Shown: positions 1 through 4,929, counted from the first letter of the stretch. The stretch: DNA of 5,032 nt from an uncultured Eubacteriales bacterium (GCA_910585875.1 CAJUIK010000104.1:1-5032); one strand, 5' to 3'. Notes: generated by a model from the sequence alone, not told the origin. Translations and numbers: made by a program.

Positions 1-92
1 GTCGGCAGGCCGCAAAGCTCGGAGATAACCCGGCGGCTCCGCCCCTGCCGCTCCCTCAGCCGCCGCAGCCTATCCGGGAATTTTTCTTCCAT
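1..92 (-). CDS. XRE-type helix-turn-helix regulator, N-terminal part (runs off window)
   Basis: The first 30 codons of a minus-strand gene are visible and continue beyond the window edge. The peptide begins MEEKFPDRLRRLRERQGRSR and goes on to VISELCGLP. This is the usual opening of small Firmicutes XRE/Cro-type DNA-binding proteins, with a basic first helix followed by the 'ISELCGL' second helix. I chose the ATG at 92 because GGGAG (102-106) lies nine bases upstream. An in-frame ATG at 116 would add eight residues, but it sits directly in the T tract of the hicB terminator and has no ribosome site. It lies downstream of hicA and hicB on the same strand, separated from them by a terminator. 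It is probably a DNA-binding regulator; targets and the C-terminal half cannot be seen. Confidence 0.6.
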   Translation of the reverse strand, partial: MEEKFPDRLRRLRERQGRSRRVISELCGLP

Positions 93-116
93 CCTCAATC
101 GCTCCCTTCTATCCAT

Positions 117-154
117 AAAAAATCCCCGCCGCCTCATATCTGAGACAGCGGGGA
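117..154 (-). terminator. Rho-independent terminator of hicAB
   Basis: Read on minus, the stem is TCCCCGC/GCGGGGA (123-129 with 148-154), then a 3x3 internal loop, then CTCA/TGAG (133-136 with 141-144), closing a four-base loop. It is followed directly by six Ts (122-117). It starts 14 bases after the hicB stop, so it most likely ends the hicA-hicB transcript and insulates the downstream regulator gene. Confidence 0.75.
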
Positions 155-167
155 AAAGAGGGAAAAT

Positions 168-557
168 CTACCTTCGGTCGGACTGAATTTTGCTCACAAG
201 CGCTTCCTGCAAAACCTGGGAAAAGTTAATCCCCATGGATACCGCGCGCTCGTTCAGCCAAGCCGGGATTGTCAGGGTTTTTTTCACCGCCTTGGCGCGC
301 TGATATTGGTTGATATCGCAGGCCACCAACGAAACAAAGCCGTCGCCTTCCCAGCCTGCCGCCGATGGGTCGGAGGGCGCGGGCAGCTCTCGGTTTTCAT
401 CCAGCAGCGTCAGCAGATACCCGGCCAAAGCCTCCTGGGCGCTGGCCATGGTTTCGTTGAGGGCGTCGCCATAGGTTTGGCAGCCCTCCAAATCGGGAAA
501 TTCGACCCAGTAAGCCTCGTCCTCTTTGTGAAAAATCGCAGGATAAACAAACAGCAT
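168..557 (-). CDS. hicB: HicB-family antitoxin
   Basis: This 129-aa protein neutralises the HicA RNase by direct binding and, in characterised systems, represses its own operon. Residues 1-60 (opening MLFVYPAIFHKEDEAYWVEF, then PDLEGCQTYGD) are the HicB antitoxin fold, a partial RNase H-like domain with the typical 'FPDLEGCQTYGD' and 'A.EAL.GYL' signatures. A linker around residues 58-75 is Pro/Ser/Gly rich. Residues 92-123 (KKTLTIPAWLNERAVSMGI, then NFSQVLQEAL) look like an Arc/MetJ-type ribbon-helix-helix DNA-binding domain: one beta strand followed by two helices. GGAGG at 565-569 supports the ATG at 557. The gene lies 32 bases downstream of hicA, follows the common toxin-first order, and shares its promoter. 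Length and both domains are intact, so it should be functional. That it binds the palindrome at 797-809 is inferred. Confidence 0.93.
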   Translation of the reverse strand: MLFVYPAIFHKEDEAYWVEFPDLEGCQTYGDALNETMASAQEALAGYLLTLLDENRELPAPSDPSAAGWEGDGFVSLVACDINQYQRAKAVKKTLTIPAWLNERAVSMGINFSQVLQEALVSKIQSDRR

Positions 558-589
558 GATCTTACCTCCAATCGGTCGAAGAGCGGGGC

Positions 590-766
590 CTATTTCAGCC
601 CCGTCCTCTTGAGTATGGCGTTCAGTAAGCTGGCGGGAACATCTTTGCCATGGATGGGAACCGTTTCAATTTGGCCGTCCTTTTCCAGGATATGATGGCT
701 TCCGTGTATTCTCTTGAGCCTCCATCCATGTCTCTTTAATAGATTCAGCAAATCTTTGTCTTTCAT
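590..766 (-). CDS. hicA: HicA-family mRNA interferase toxin
   Basis: This is a 58-aa toxin opening MKDKDLLNLLKRHGWRLKRI and continuing HGSHHILEKD, short enough to be easily missed. HicA proteins have a dsRBD-like fold and cleave mRNA in a ribosome-independent way. Visible hallmarks are 'LLKRHGW', the 'GSHH' motif at residues 22-25 (His24 aligns with the catalytic histidine), the 'VPIHGKDVP' strand-turn, and the C-terminal 'LLNAILKRTGL' helix. The start is fixed by a perfect AAGGAGG (774-780) seven bases upstream of the ATG at 766, and the stop is TAG at 590-592. It is full length for the family. It is the first gene of the hicAB operon, with a near-consensus promoter just upstream. Expression should be held down by the HicB complex at the promoter. 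Confidence 0.93.
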   Translation of the reverse strand: MKDKDLLNLLKRHGWRLKRIHGSHHILEKDGQIETVPIHGKDVPASLLNAILKRTGLK

Positions 767-773
767 GCCCCTT

Positions 774-780
774 CCTCCTT
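774..780 (-). promoter_or_regulatory. Ribosome binding site of hicA
   Basis: AAGGAGG on minus is a perfect anti-16S match, seven bases from the ATG at 766. It fixes the start of this very small gene. Confidence 0.85.
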
Positions 781-788
781 ACGATTGC

Positions 789-817
789 AGTATAACACGT
801 GCTGCACGTATCGTCAA
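789..817 (-). promoter_or_regulatory. hicAB promoter (sigma-A type, extended -10)
   Basis: On minus the -35 is TTGACG (817-812), the spacer is exactly 17 bases, and the -10 is TATACT (794-789), preceded by TG plus one base (an extended -10). An A/T run (AAAATTTTT) lies upstream of the -35 and could act as an UP element. Transcription would start near 782, giving a very short leader that carries the AAGGAGG of hicA. Confidence 0.85.
797..809. promoter_or_regulatory. Palindromic operator inside the hicAB promoter spacer
   Basis: ACGTGC-T-GCACGT is a perfect 13-base inverted repeat lying wholly between the -35 and -10 of the hicAB promoter. A repressor bound here would block RNA polymerase. HicB, with its C-terminal ribbon-helix-helix, or the HicAB complex is the obvious candidate, as known HicB antitoxins autoregulate through such palindromes. 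The position and symmetry are seen; the binding is inferred. Confidence 0.7.
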
Positions 818-902
818 GAGGGTTCCCGAAAAATTTTCCTTGCTGTCTCGATATGAAGCTGTCAAGGTGCTGTCGTATCGGTCAGTTCGCCCGTTTCCTT
901 CA

Positions 903-1157
903 CTACTCGACCAAATGCCAGTCTTCTGCCAGCATATCAGCCTGCGATGCAAGCCATCCAAGTTGGATACCGGAAGTTCCGATAAATGCGATGCTCTTAT
1001 TGCCGATTGCGTCATGATTCGCATTCACAACATCGCCAAAAGCATTTTTGTAGCTGATGCAGGTTGCGAGTTCAATATATTGATTTTTCCCATTCCAGCC
1101 TTCTCGGGATGCTTTCTTTCCCCTCTTAATTGCCTCGATTGCTTGTCCAAAATTCAA
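903..1157 (-). CDS. DUF2829 / Tad2-family protein (possible anti-Thoeris signal sponge)
   Basis: This 84-aa protein opens MNFGQAIEAIKRGKKASREG, then WNGKNQYIEL, and ends GWLASQADMLAEDWHLVE. The 'NFGQAIEA.K.GKK..REGWNGK' start and 'WLASQADMLAEDW' end are the two signatures of DUF2829. Tad2 of phage SPO1 belongs to this family; it binds and sequesters the cyclic ADP-ribose-type signal made by Thoeris TIR proteins. Other family members are common in phages and mobile elements and mostly untested. I place the start at TTG (1157) because AAAGGGG (1166-1172) lies eight bases upstream and the family begins exactly there. A longer frame to 1280 has no family match. The gene is intact, sits 74 bases after a truncated phage-type gene and before hicAB, and shows no obvious promoter of its own, so its original transcript may have been lost. 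Confidence 0.82.
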   Translation of the reverse strand: MNFGQAIEAIKRGKKASREGWNGKNQYIELATCISYKNAFGDVVNANHDAIGNKSIAFIGTSGIQLGWLASQADMLAEDWHLVE

Positions 1158-1231
1158 AATTATTGCCCCTTTCTCTCTTTCACATTGCCCAGTCGTTTTC
1201 CCCGAAACAAAATCTCTCTCATTTTCCTGCC

Positions 1232-1471
1232 CTATTTGCGGCAAGCATAGGCAACCAACGCGCCCATGATTTCGCCCCAAAGCTCTTTTGGGTACGGATT
1301 CAGTATCTTCATCATATCGCCAATAGCTTGTTCAAACCTTTCACTGGGGACAGATACCAGGATATCAGATCTCAAATGACAAATCGGACGCACGCCCACA
1401 CGGCCGTTGTCCGTGATCGCATTGCCCAGCGTGTTGTCAGTGTAGACGCTGCGCACACAGCACGCGTTTGT
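1232..1471 (-). pseudogene. C-terminal remnant of a DUF6273-like phage/element protein
   Basis: About 75 codons remain, from roughly 1460 to the TAG at 1232. The stretch RSVYTDNTLGN...VGVRPICHLRSDILVS resembles the C-terminal end of DUF6273-type proteins ('..VRSVYxDGTLG..GVRPAL.L.S..LVS'), which occur in clostridial phages and surface proteins. It continues with MMKILNPYPKELWGEIMGAL and ends AYACRK. The only start in frame is a GTG at 1456, which falls inside the conserved block and has no ribosome site. Reading further upstream gives non-homologous residues and then a stop at 1505-1507. The N-terminal part, normally far longer, has therefore been removed at the scar near 1457-1506. It lies directly upstream of the DUF2829 gene on the same strand, consistent with a former phage operon. 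The family call is moderate; that it is a fragment is fairly clear. Confidence 0.6.
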
Positions 1472-1506
1472 AGGGGCGCACGTCCACGGGGTGAGCGTCC
1501 ACGACT
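1457..1506. other. Rearrangement scar between two 5'-truncated divergent genes
   Basis: This 50-base stretch separates the last recognisable residue of the minus-strand DUF6273-like fragment from the first coding-like residue of the plus-strand membrane protein. It contains TGTAGGGGCG and an 8-base direct repeat CGTCCACG (1481-1488 and 1496-1503). Neither flanking gene keeps a start codon with a ribosome site, so this is most simply the joint of a deletion that removed a divergent promoter region and both N-termini. Confidence 0.5.
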
Positions 1507-2412
1507 ATCCAGGCGAAAAAACAAAAAAAGAAAAAATCCGTGTTCAAGCGCTGGTGGTTCTGGATTTTAATTTTCTTTTTTATCCTGCTGATCGCGCCAA
1601 AAGATGAGGAAAAACAACCAGAATCCGGCGGCTCTGGAAAAGCCTCCGACAGCCTTCAGCTGGGCGACGTCCCTATCAGTCTAAAAGCGCATCCTGTAAA
1701 AAACGGAACTGGAACAGAGACGCTGTTCGATATCGGCGTTGGGAAAATAGAAAAATCCGACGCCCAAAAAGCTTCCTCCGATCAGTTTAATCAGTTTTTA
1801 GACAGCTTGGATTTTACTGATTTTCATGGCACTATTGTATTGGAGTTTGAGGACGGCACGGGCCTGGTTTTCAGCGAAGGGACAAAAAACGTTTCCGCGG
1901 ACTATGGCGCCTTGGACCTCAGCGAGGGCAACTTCACCATCACACAGCGCCTGGGCGCCGCCTGGAACGACGCCGACCAAGGCTGGTATTACATGACGGT
2001 TGAAGAAATGAGGCAAAAGGATGAAGCGCAACAACCGCTGGAAACTGCCCCGGAGGAAACCCAAGTTTCGATGGACGCGCTTTCTTCCATGATAAAAGCT
2101 ACCCTGGATCAGAACTTCGCCGGAAACAGCGTCAGCATAGAGGGCAATACTGTCACGGTAAATCTATGGAATGATGGGGTTGTCGCCGCGCTCCAAGCCA
2201 TTCAAGCTGACGGCGGCGGAGCCGATCATCCAGATTGGGTCGCCCTTAAGGATGGTATGTCCACACTTTCTTCCTCCATCCAAGCCCTGATTGACACCTG
2301 CGGTTATCCAGATGTCAATTTGATCATCAATGTACTGAACGACCAGAATCATGACAACACGCTGCTGTCGCTGCTGGAAGGCCAGGTCGTCTATGATGTT
2401 TTAGCCCAATAA
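1507..2412 (+). pseudogene. 5'-truncated membrane-anchored extracytoplasmic protein, function unknown
   Basis: The longest frame with an accepted start begins at GTG 1540 and gives 290 aa, but the coding signal extends upstream. Codons from 1507 read IQAKKQKKKKS, a lysine-rich cytoplasmic tail flowing into FKRWWFWILIFFFILLIA, a single membrane helix (residues 5-19 from 1540). No Shine-Dalgarno precedes the GTG, and the next in-frame stop is at 1492, so the native start is missing. The tail is followed by a Glu/Gly/Ser linker (20-38), a first globular region (about 39-158), a Gln/Glu/Pro linker (159-175) and a second region (176-290) with 'VTVNLWNDGV' and 'NLIINVLNDQNHDNTLLSL'. There is no lipobox and no catalytic motif I recognise. 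The predicted topology is N-in with a large outside part. The rest of the frame is undamaged. It could still be expressed weakly from GTG 1540, but I see no promoter. Confidence 0.6.
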
Positions 2413-2433
2413 CGCCCAACGCGACGCAACCAT

Positions 2434-2471
2434 AAAAAAACCGCCCCCGGCGCGGCAAACGCTGAGGGCGG
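2434..2471 (-). terminator. Rho-independent terminator on minus (end of candidate small RNA)
   Basis: On minus, CCGCCC (2471-2466) pairs with GGGCGG (2446-2441), with a short inner GCG/CGC stem, and seven Ts follow (2440-2434). There is no T tract on the plus side, so it does not serve the plus-strand gene ending at 2412. Confidence 0.75.
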
Positions 2472-2514
2472 CGCAGATACCATAGGGGCAGGCCCCAGAT
2501 GATACCGATCGTCA
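2434..2514 (-). ncRNA. Candidate structured small RNA (about 80 nt)
   Basis: A complete small transcription unit is visible on minus: a promoter at 2521-2549, a predicted start near 2514, a first stem-loop at 2506-2476 and the terminator at 2471-2434. In stem-loop 1, GGTATCAT pairs with ATGGTATC through eight pairs, two of them G-U, capped by GGGG/CCCC around CCTG. The two G-U pairs become A-C mismatches on the plus strand, so the fold is specific to minus-strand RNA. The only reading frame across it starts at a TTG at the predicted 5' end with no ribosome site, so I favour an untranslated RNA over a peptide. A short toxin-like peptide or the RNA half of a type I system remains possible. It lies head-to-head with the integrase pseudogene. 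I do not recognise it as a known RNA family. Confidence 0.42.
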
Positions 2515-2520
2515 AGGTTT

Positions 2521-2549
2521 ATTCTATCACCTGCCTTGGTTTTCTGCAA
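2521..2549 (-). promoter_or_regulatory. Promoter of candidate small RNA (extended -10)
   Basis: On minus the -35 is TTGCAG (2549-2544), the spacer is exactly 17 bases, and the -10 is TAGAAT (2526-2521), preceded by TGA, which makes an extended -10. The -35 is weak (TTG plus three mismatches), but the -10 is close to consensus. The spacer coincides with the 5' arm of the hairpin in the integrase leader. Confidence 0.55.
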
Positions 2550-2584
2550 CCATTTTTCAGAAAAAGGACAGGTGATTTTTTTTT
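2526..2584 (+). terminator. Large hairpin with T9 tract overlapping the integrase ribosome site
   Basis: The base stem ATCACCTG/CAGGTGAT (2526-2533 with 2569-2576) is extended by CCTT..TTTCTG pairing with CAGAAA..AAGG around a loop at 2547-2557, and nine Ts follow (2576-2584). It has the form of an intrinsic terminator for plus-strand transcripts, including read-through from the gene ending at 2412. The 3' arm contains AGGTGA (2570-2575), the only plausible Shine-Dalgarno of the integrase, so the same fold would also hide that ribosome site. Confidence 0.65.
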
Positions 2585-3293
2585 GAGAAATCCCAATGGA
2601 TACGGCACAGTGGCCAAGTTGTCCGGCGTCCGCCGCAGGCCGTACATCTCAAAAAAGTGTCCGGCTGGAAGGAGAACGGCCAGCCCCAATACAGTATCAT
2701 CGGCTACGCCGCCACCCGGGAAGAGGGAAACCTGCTACTGGCGGAATACAACCGCAACCCCTGGGACGTGGACCAGGCCAAGATCACCATGGAACAGCTC
2801 TATCGGCTTTGGCGGGAGAAAAAGGCCCCCAAGCTAGGGCAAGCCAATCAGAAAGCCCTGTCCACAGCCTTTTCCCATTGCAAAAGCCTCTACCATCTGC
2901 CCTATAAGCAGATCAAGGCATTCCAAATGCAGGATTGTATCGACGGCTGCGGCAAGGGATACAGCACCCAAGGGGCCGTCAAAAGCCTGTGGGGCCATCT
3001 GGACCGGTTCGCCCTGGAGCTGGACGTAGTCAGCCGCTGCTATTCCGAACAGCGAGTATCTCTATCGCCAAGCCTGGGCCTCCCTGACGGCCCGCCTGGG
3101 CGTCCGGCGGGTCCCCCACGAATGCCGCCACACCTTTGAATCCCTGCTGGACAGCGCCGGCGCAAATCGCCGCTGCATCGACCTGATGATGGGCCACGTC
3201 TCCAAAGACACCGGCAACCGGGTCTATAACCACAAAACCCTGGAAGAACTCAAAGCCGCCATCGAGCTCATCAAAGCACCCGTTGAACATTGA
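2583..3293 (+). pseudogene. Tyrosine-type integrase, frameshifted and internally deleted
   Basis: Three pieces of one clostridial mobile-element integrase lie in order. Piece 1 (from TTG 2583, AGGTGA eight bases upstream) reads MRNPNGYGTVAKLSGVRRRP. Piece 2 (2651-3049, a different frame) starts KKVSGWKENGQPQYSIIGYA and contains the core-binding region up to ALELDVVSRCYSE. Piece 3 (3054-3293, back in the first frame) reads EYLYRQAWASLTARLGVRRV and ends in KAPVEH. Pieces 1 and 2 make the AP2-like N-terminal DNA-binding domain. Piece 3 holds the catalytic HECR (His 3117, Arg 3126), the GH histidine (3195) and the nucleophile in 'RVYNHKTL' (Tyr at 3225-3227). The region carrying the first catalytic arginine ('TG.RISE') and the lysine is absent, roughly 100 residues compared with relatives of about 330-350. 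The protein cannot be catalytically active. It marks the end of a former integrated element. Confidence 0.85.
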
Positions 3294-3317
3294 ACAAATA
3301 ACACATTAGTAACAAAC

Positions 3318-3361
3318 CAAGCGGAAACCCCTGTAAACTCAAAGGTTCCCGCTTGATTTTT
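3318..3361 (+). terminator. Rho-independent terminator after the integrase
   Basis: CAAGCGG (3318-3324) pairs with CCGCTTG (3349-3355). After one A/C mismatch, AACC (3326-3329) pairs with GGTT (3344-3347) around a 14-base loop. Five Ts follow at 3357-3361. It lies 25 bases after the integrase stop. The spot next to an integrase 3' end is also where an attachment site is often found, but no second copy of this sequence is visible in the window. Confidence 0.7.
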
Positions 3362-3461
3362 GGATATTCTACCAAAGCGAAAAAAGAAATAGAAAAGTCG
3401 GTTCGCCCCAACGGGCCCGCGCCATGAACGTCATTCCTCTCCCCCCCTGCAATGCGTCCGC

Positions 3462-3490
3462 TTGCCGGCCCTCCGCTTATATGATATACT
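3462..3490 (+). promoter_or_regulatory. Promoter of the 141-aa gene / phosphatase operon
   Basis: The -35 is TTGCCG (3462-3467, four of six consensus bases), the spacer is exactly 17 bases, and the -10 is TATACT (3485-3490), preceded by TGA (extended -10). Transcription would begin near 3497, leaving a leader of about 78 bases that includes two small hairpins: GCGGC/GCCGC and CTCT/AGAG. Confidence 0.75.
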
Positions 3491-3574
3491 GTTTGATAAC
3501 GCGCATGGTTGAACCCGTCGCAAAAGCGCGGCGCAGGCCGCTCTATTTAGAGGATCCGGAAAGGAAGATGAAGC

Positions 3575-4000
3575 ATGGGAATTTACAAAAAAGAGGCCTC
3601 CTGGGAGGAGATGAAGCGGGAGGCAAGCCGCCGCATGGAGCTGCTGAAACTGGAACCGCAAACCGTCCAAGAGTTTGAGGCAGGGGCGTTATATCTGTCC
3701 CGACAGCAGGGCGGTCAGATCGCTCTTCAGCCGGCGGACGAGGAAGCCCGGGCCTGGGCGAGCCAATTTGAGCGGGAATATGAATGTCTGGTCTATCATG
3801 CGCTTCGGGCAGACACGCCCTTGGCGGGGACGTGCCAGGCTCTGCTCTTCGTCTCCCCTGCGTCTTCGGACTGGGGCAGAGAGCGGGATTACATCAAACG
3901 CGCCGGCCTGGTTTATGCCTATGTGAGCTCAGAGCTTGAAGACGGCGTTGGCGAAATCATGATATCGCCTCAAAACGGCGGCTTGATTTGGCTGGCATAA
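3575..4000 (+). CDS. Uncharacterised conserved-type 141-aa protein
   Basis: The start is the ATG at 3575, with AAGGAAG seven bases upstream. The protein begins MGIYKKEASWEEMKREASRR, a strongly amphipathic helical region with many Glu/Lys/Arg, followed by 'LLKLEPQTVQEFEAGALYLS'. The middle (about 55-85) is rich in Glu and aromatic residues ('FEREYECLVYHALR'). The C-terminal third (about 95-141) looks like beta strands: 'LVYAYVSSELEDGVGEIMIS' then 'PQNGGLIWLA'. There is no signal peptide, membrane helix or known catalytic motif. It resembles small hypothetical proteins of gut Clostridia that carry a 'D..LVYHVI R' middle and end in 'GGL'. I do not recognise a function. Its end overlaps the phosphatase frame, and both lie behind one promoter, so the two are probably co-expressed and translationally coupled. 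Confidence 0.78.
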   Translation: MGIYKKEASWEEMKREASRRMELLKLEPQTVQEFEAGALYLSRQQGGQIALQPADEEARAWASQFEREYECLVYHALRADTPLAGTCQALLFVSPASSDWGRERDYIKRAGLVYAYVSSELEDGVGEIMISPQNGGLIWLA

Positions 4001-4725
4001 GCGATGATGAAAAGATAGGAGGCGACGAAGCCATCACTTATGTAATATCCGACATTCGCGGTTGCTTTGACAAATATAAAGAAATGCTGTCGTTCATCGA
4101 GTTTGTTCCCCGGGACGTCCTCTATGTATTAGGGGACGTGATCGACCGGGGGCCGGACGGGATCAAAATTTTGCAGGATATGATGCCCCGGCCCAACGTG
4201 TTCCCCCTGCTGGGAAATCATGAATTCACTGCCGCTGTATGCCTGCCCTGGCTCATGAAGGAGGTTTCCCGCCAAAGCCTGGACGCTTTGGATGAAATAC
4301 AAATCGCGGCCCTCGGCGAATGGGTTGCAAACGGCGGCGGCGCCACCATCCGCGGCCTGCAAGAACTCAGCCAGGAGGAGCGGGAGGATATCCTGGAATA
4401 TTTGCAGGAAATGGAGCTGTTCGCCGAAGTCCAGGCCGGCGGCCGATCTTTTGTATTGCTCCATTCCAGCCTGGGCAATTTCTCCCCTGTTAAAAAGCTG
4501 GAGGAATACGCGCTGGAGGATTTCCTGTTTGGCCGGCCCGAACCAAACGCGGTCTACTACCCGGATAAAACCTTGGTTTTCGGCCATACGCCCACCCGAA
4601 TTTTAGGCGGCAAAGACAAAATCTTCCGGCAAAAGACCTGGATCGACATCGACTGCGGCTGCGCGTTCAAAGGCGGGAACTTGGGCTGCCTGTGCCTGGA
4701 CACCATGGAGGAATTTTACGTATAA
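3988..4725 (+). CDS. Metallophosphoesterase, PPP (serine/threonine phosphatase / ApaH-like) type, with altered motif I
   Basis: Members of this family hydrolyse phosphoesters with a two-metal centre. Visible motifs, numbered from TTG 3988, are: SDIRGC (21-26; family DxHG, His replaced by Arg24), GDVIDRGPDG (49-58), GNHE (76-79), LLHSSL (157-162, metal-binding His159) and FGHTPTR (198-204, His200). It ends in 'IDIDCGCAFKGGNLGCLCLDTMEEFYV', the usual family tail, so it is full length. TTG 3988 is the only accepted in-frame start and overlaps the previous gene by 13 bases, but has only a weak ribosome site (GGCGG). A perfect AGGAGG (4017-4022) lies inside the frame and points at ATC 4033, where relatives begin ('M.TYVISDIHGC'). 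Either the start was extended after an ATG-to-ATC change or ATC is used. The loss of the motif I histidine predicts weak or no activity unless the active site has adapted. Confidence 0.85.
   Translation: MAGISDDEKIGGDEAITYVISDIRGCFDKYKEMLSFIEFVPRDVLYVLGDVIDRGPDGIKILQDMMPRPNVFPLLGNHEFTAAVCLPWLMKEVSRQSLDALDEIQIAALGEWVANGGGATIRGLQELSQEEREDILEYLQEMELFAEVQAGGRSFVLLHSSLGNFSPVKKLEEYALEDFLFGRPEPNAVYYPDKTLVFGHTPTRILGGKDKIFRQKTWIDIDCGCAFKGGNLGCLCLDTMEEFYV
4017..4022 (+). promoter_or_regulatory. Perfect Shine-Dalgarno pointing at a non-standard start (ATC 4033)
   Basis: AGGAGG lies 10 bases before ATC 4033-4035, exactly where homologous phosphatases have their initiator Met. No ATG, GTG or TTG lies in the right frame at the proper distance. 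The ATG pair at 4004-4009 is in another frame and stops after four codons. Confidence 0.6.
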
Positions 4726-4834
4726 GCCGCGGCGGCGCGACGGCCGTACTCCGTATCGCCCCTCTCTGCCCGTGGAAACAGCCCCGTCCTCCTCTTGGCC
4801 CCCAACCGGACCCCGCCGGGAGGCCGGGGGAAGG

Positions 4835-4862
4835 TCGGGAAGGGGGCCGGCCCCCTTCCCGA
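4835..4862. repeat. Perfect 28-base palindrome
   Basis: TCGGGAAGGGGGCC followed by its exact reverse complement, with the centre between 4848 and 4849. No T tract follows on either side, so it is not a standard terminator. It looks like a dispersed intergenic palindrome of GC-rich Clostridia, but copy number cannot be judged here. Confidence 0.7.
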
Positions 4863-4870
4863 GAGGCAGC

Positions 4871-4904
4871 GCCGGCGGTCACGCCTCCCAATCCCTCCGC
4901 CGGC
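4871..4904. repeat. Inverted repeat, 8-base stem
   Basis: GCCGGCGG (4871-4878) and CCGCCGGC (4897-4904) form a strong stem over an 18-base loop. Only three Ts follow, so I do not call it a terminator. Confidence 0.5.
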
Positions 4905-4929
4905 TTTGCAAAAAATTGACGAACGTCGG

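Noticed and set aside
306..695. Plus-strand 129-aa frame opposite hicB and hicA
   Set aside because: It is antisense to two clearly identified genes and has no start signal.
860..902. GTG overlapping the DUF2829 stop (GTGAAGGAAACG...), possible next phage gene
   Set aside because: It ends after 13 codons and resembles nothing I know. It may be a stub of a lost gene, but that cannot be supported.
2327..2515. Minus-strand 62-aa frame starting MTIGIIWGLPLWYLRRPQR, possible small membrane toxin
   Set aside because: Its TTG start lies at the predicted transcript 5' end with no ribosome site, and the frame runs straight through the terminator stem and T tract. A structured RNA explains the sequence better.
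3344..3351. GGTTCCCG shared with 821-828, considered as a pair of attachment cores
   Set aside because: Only eight bases match and the flanks diverge; it is probably chance and cannot support an att site.
3424..3678. Plus-strand 84-aa frame starting at ATG 3424
   Set aside because: It begins upstream of the promoter at 3462-3490, has no ribosome site and overlaps the better-supported gene at 3575 in another frame.
4129..4587. Long minus-strand frame (152 aa) opposite the phosphatase
   Set aside because: It is an antisense shadow of a gene with clear family motifs; it has no ribosome site and no family resemblance.
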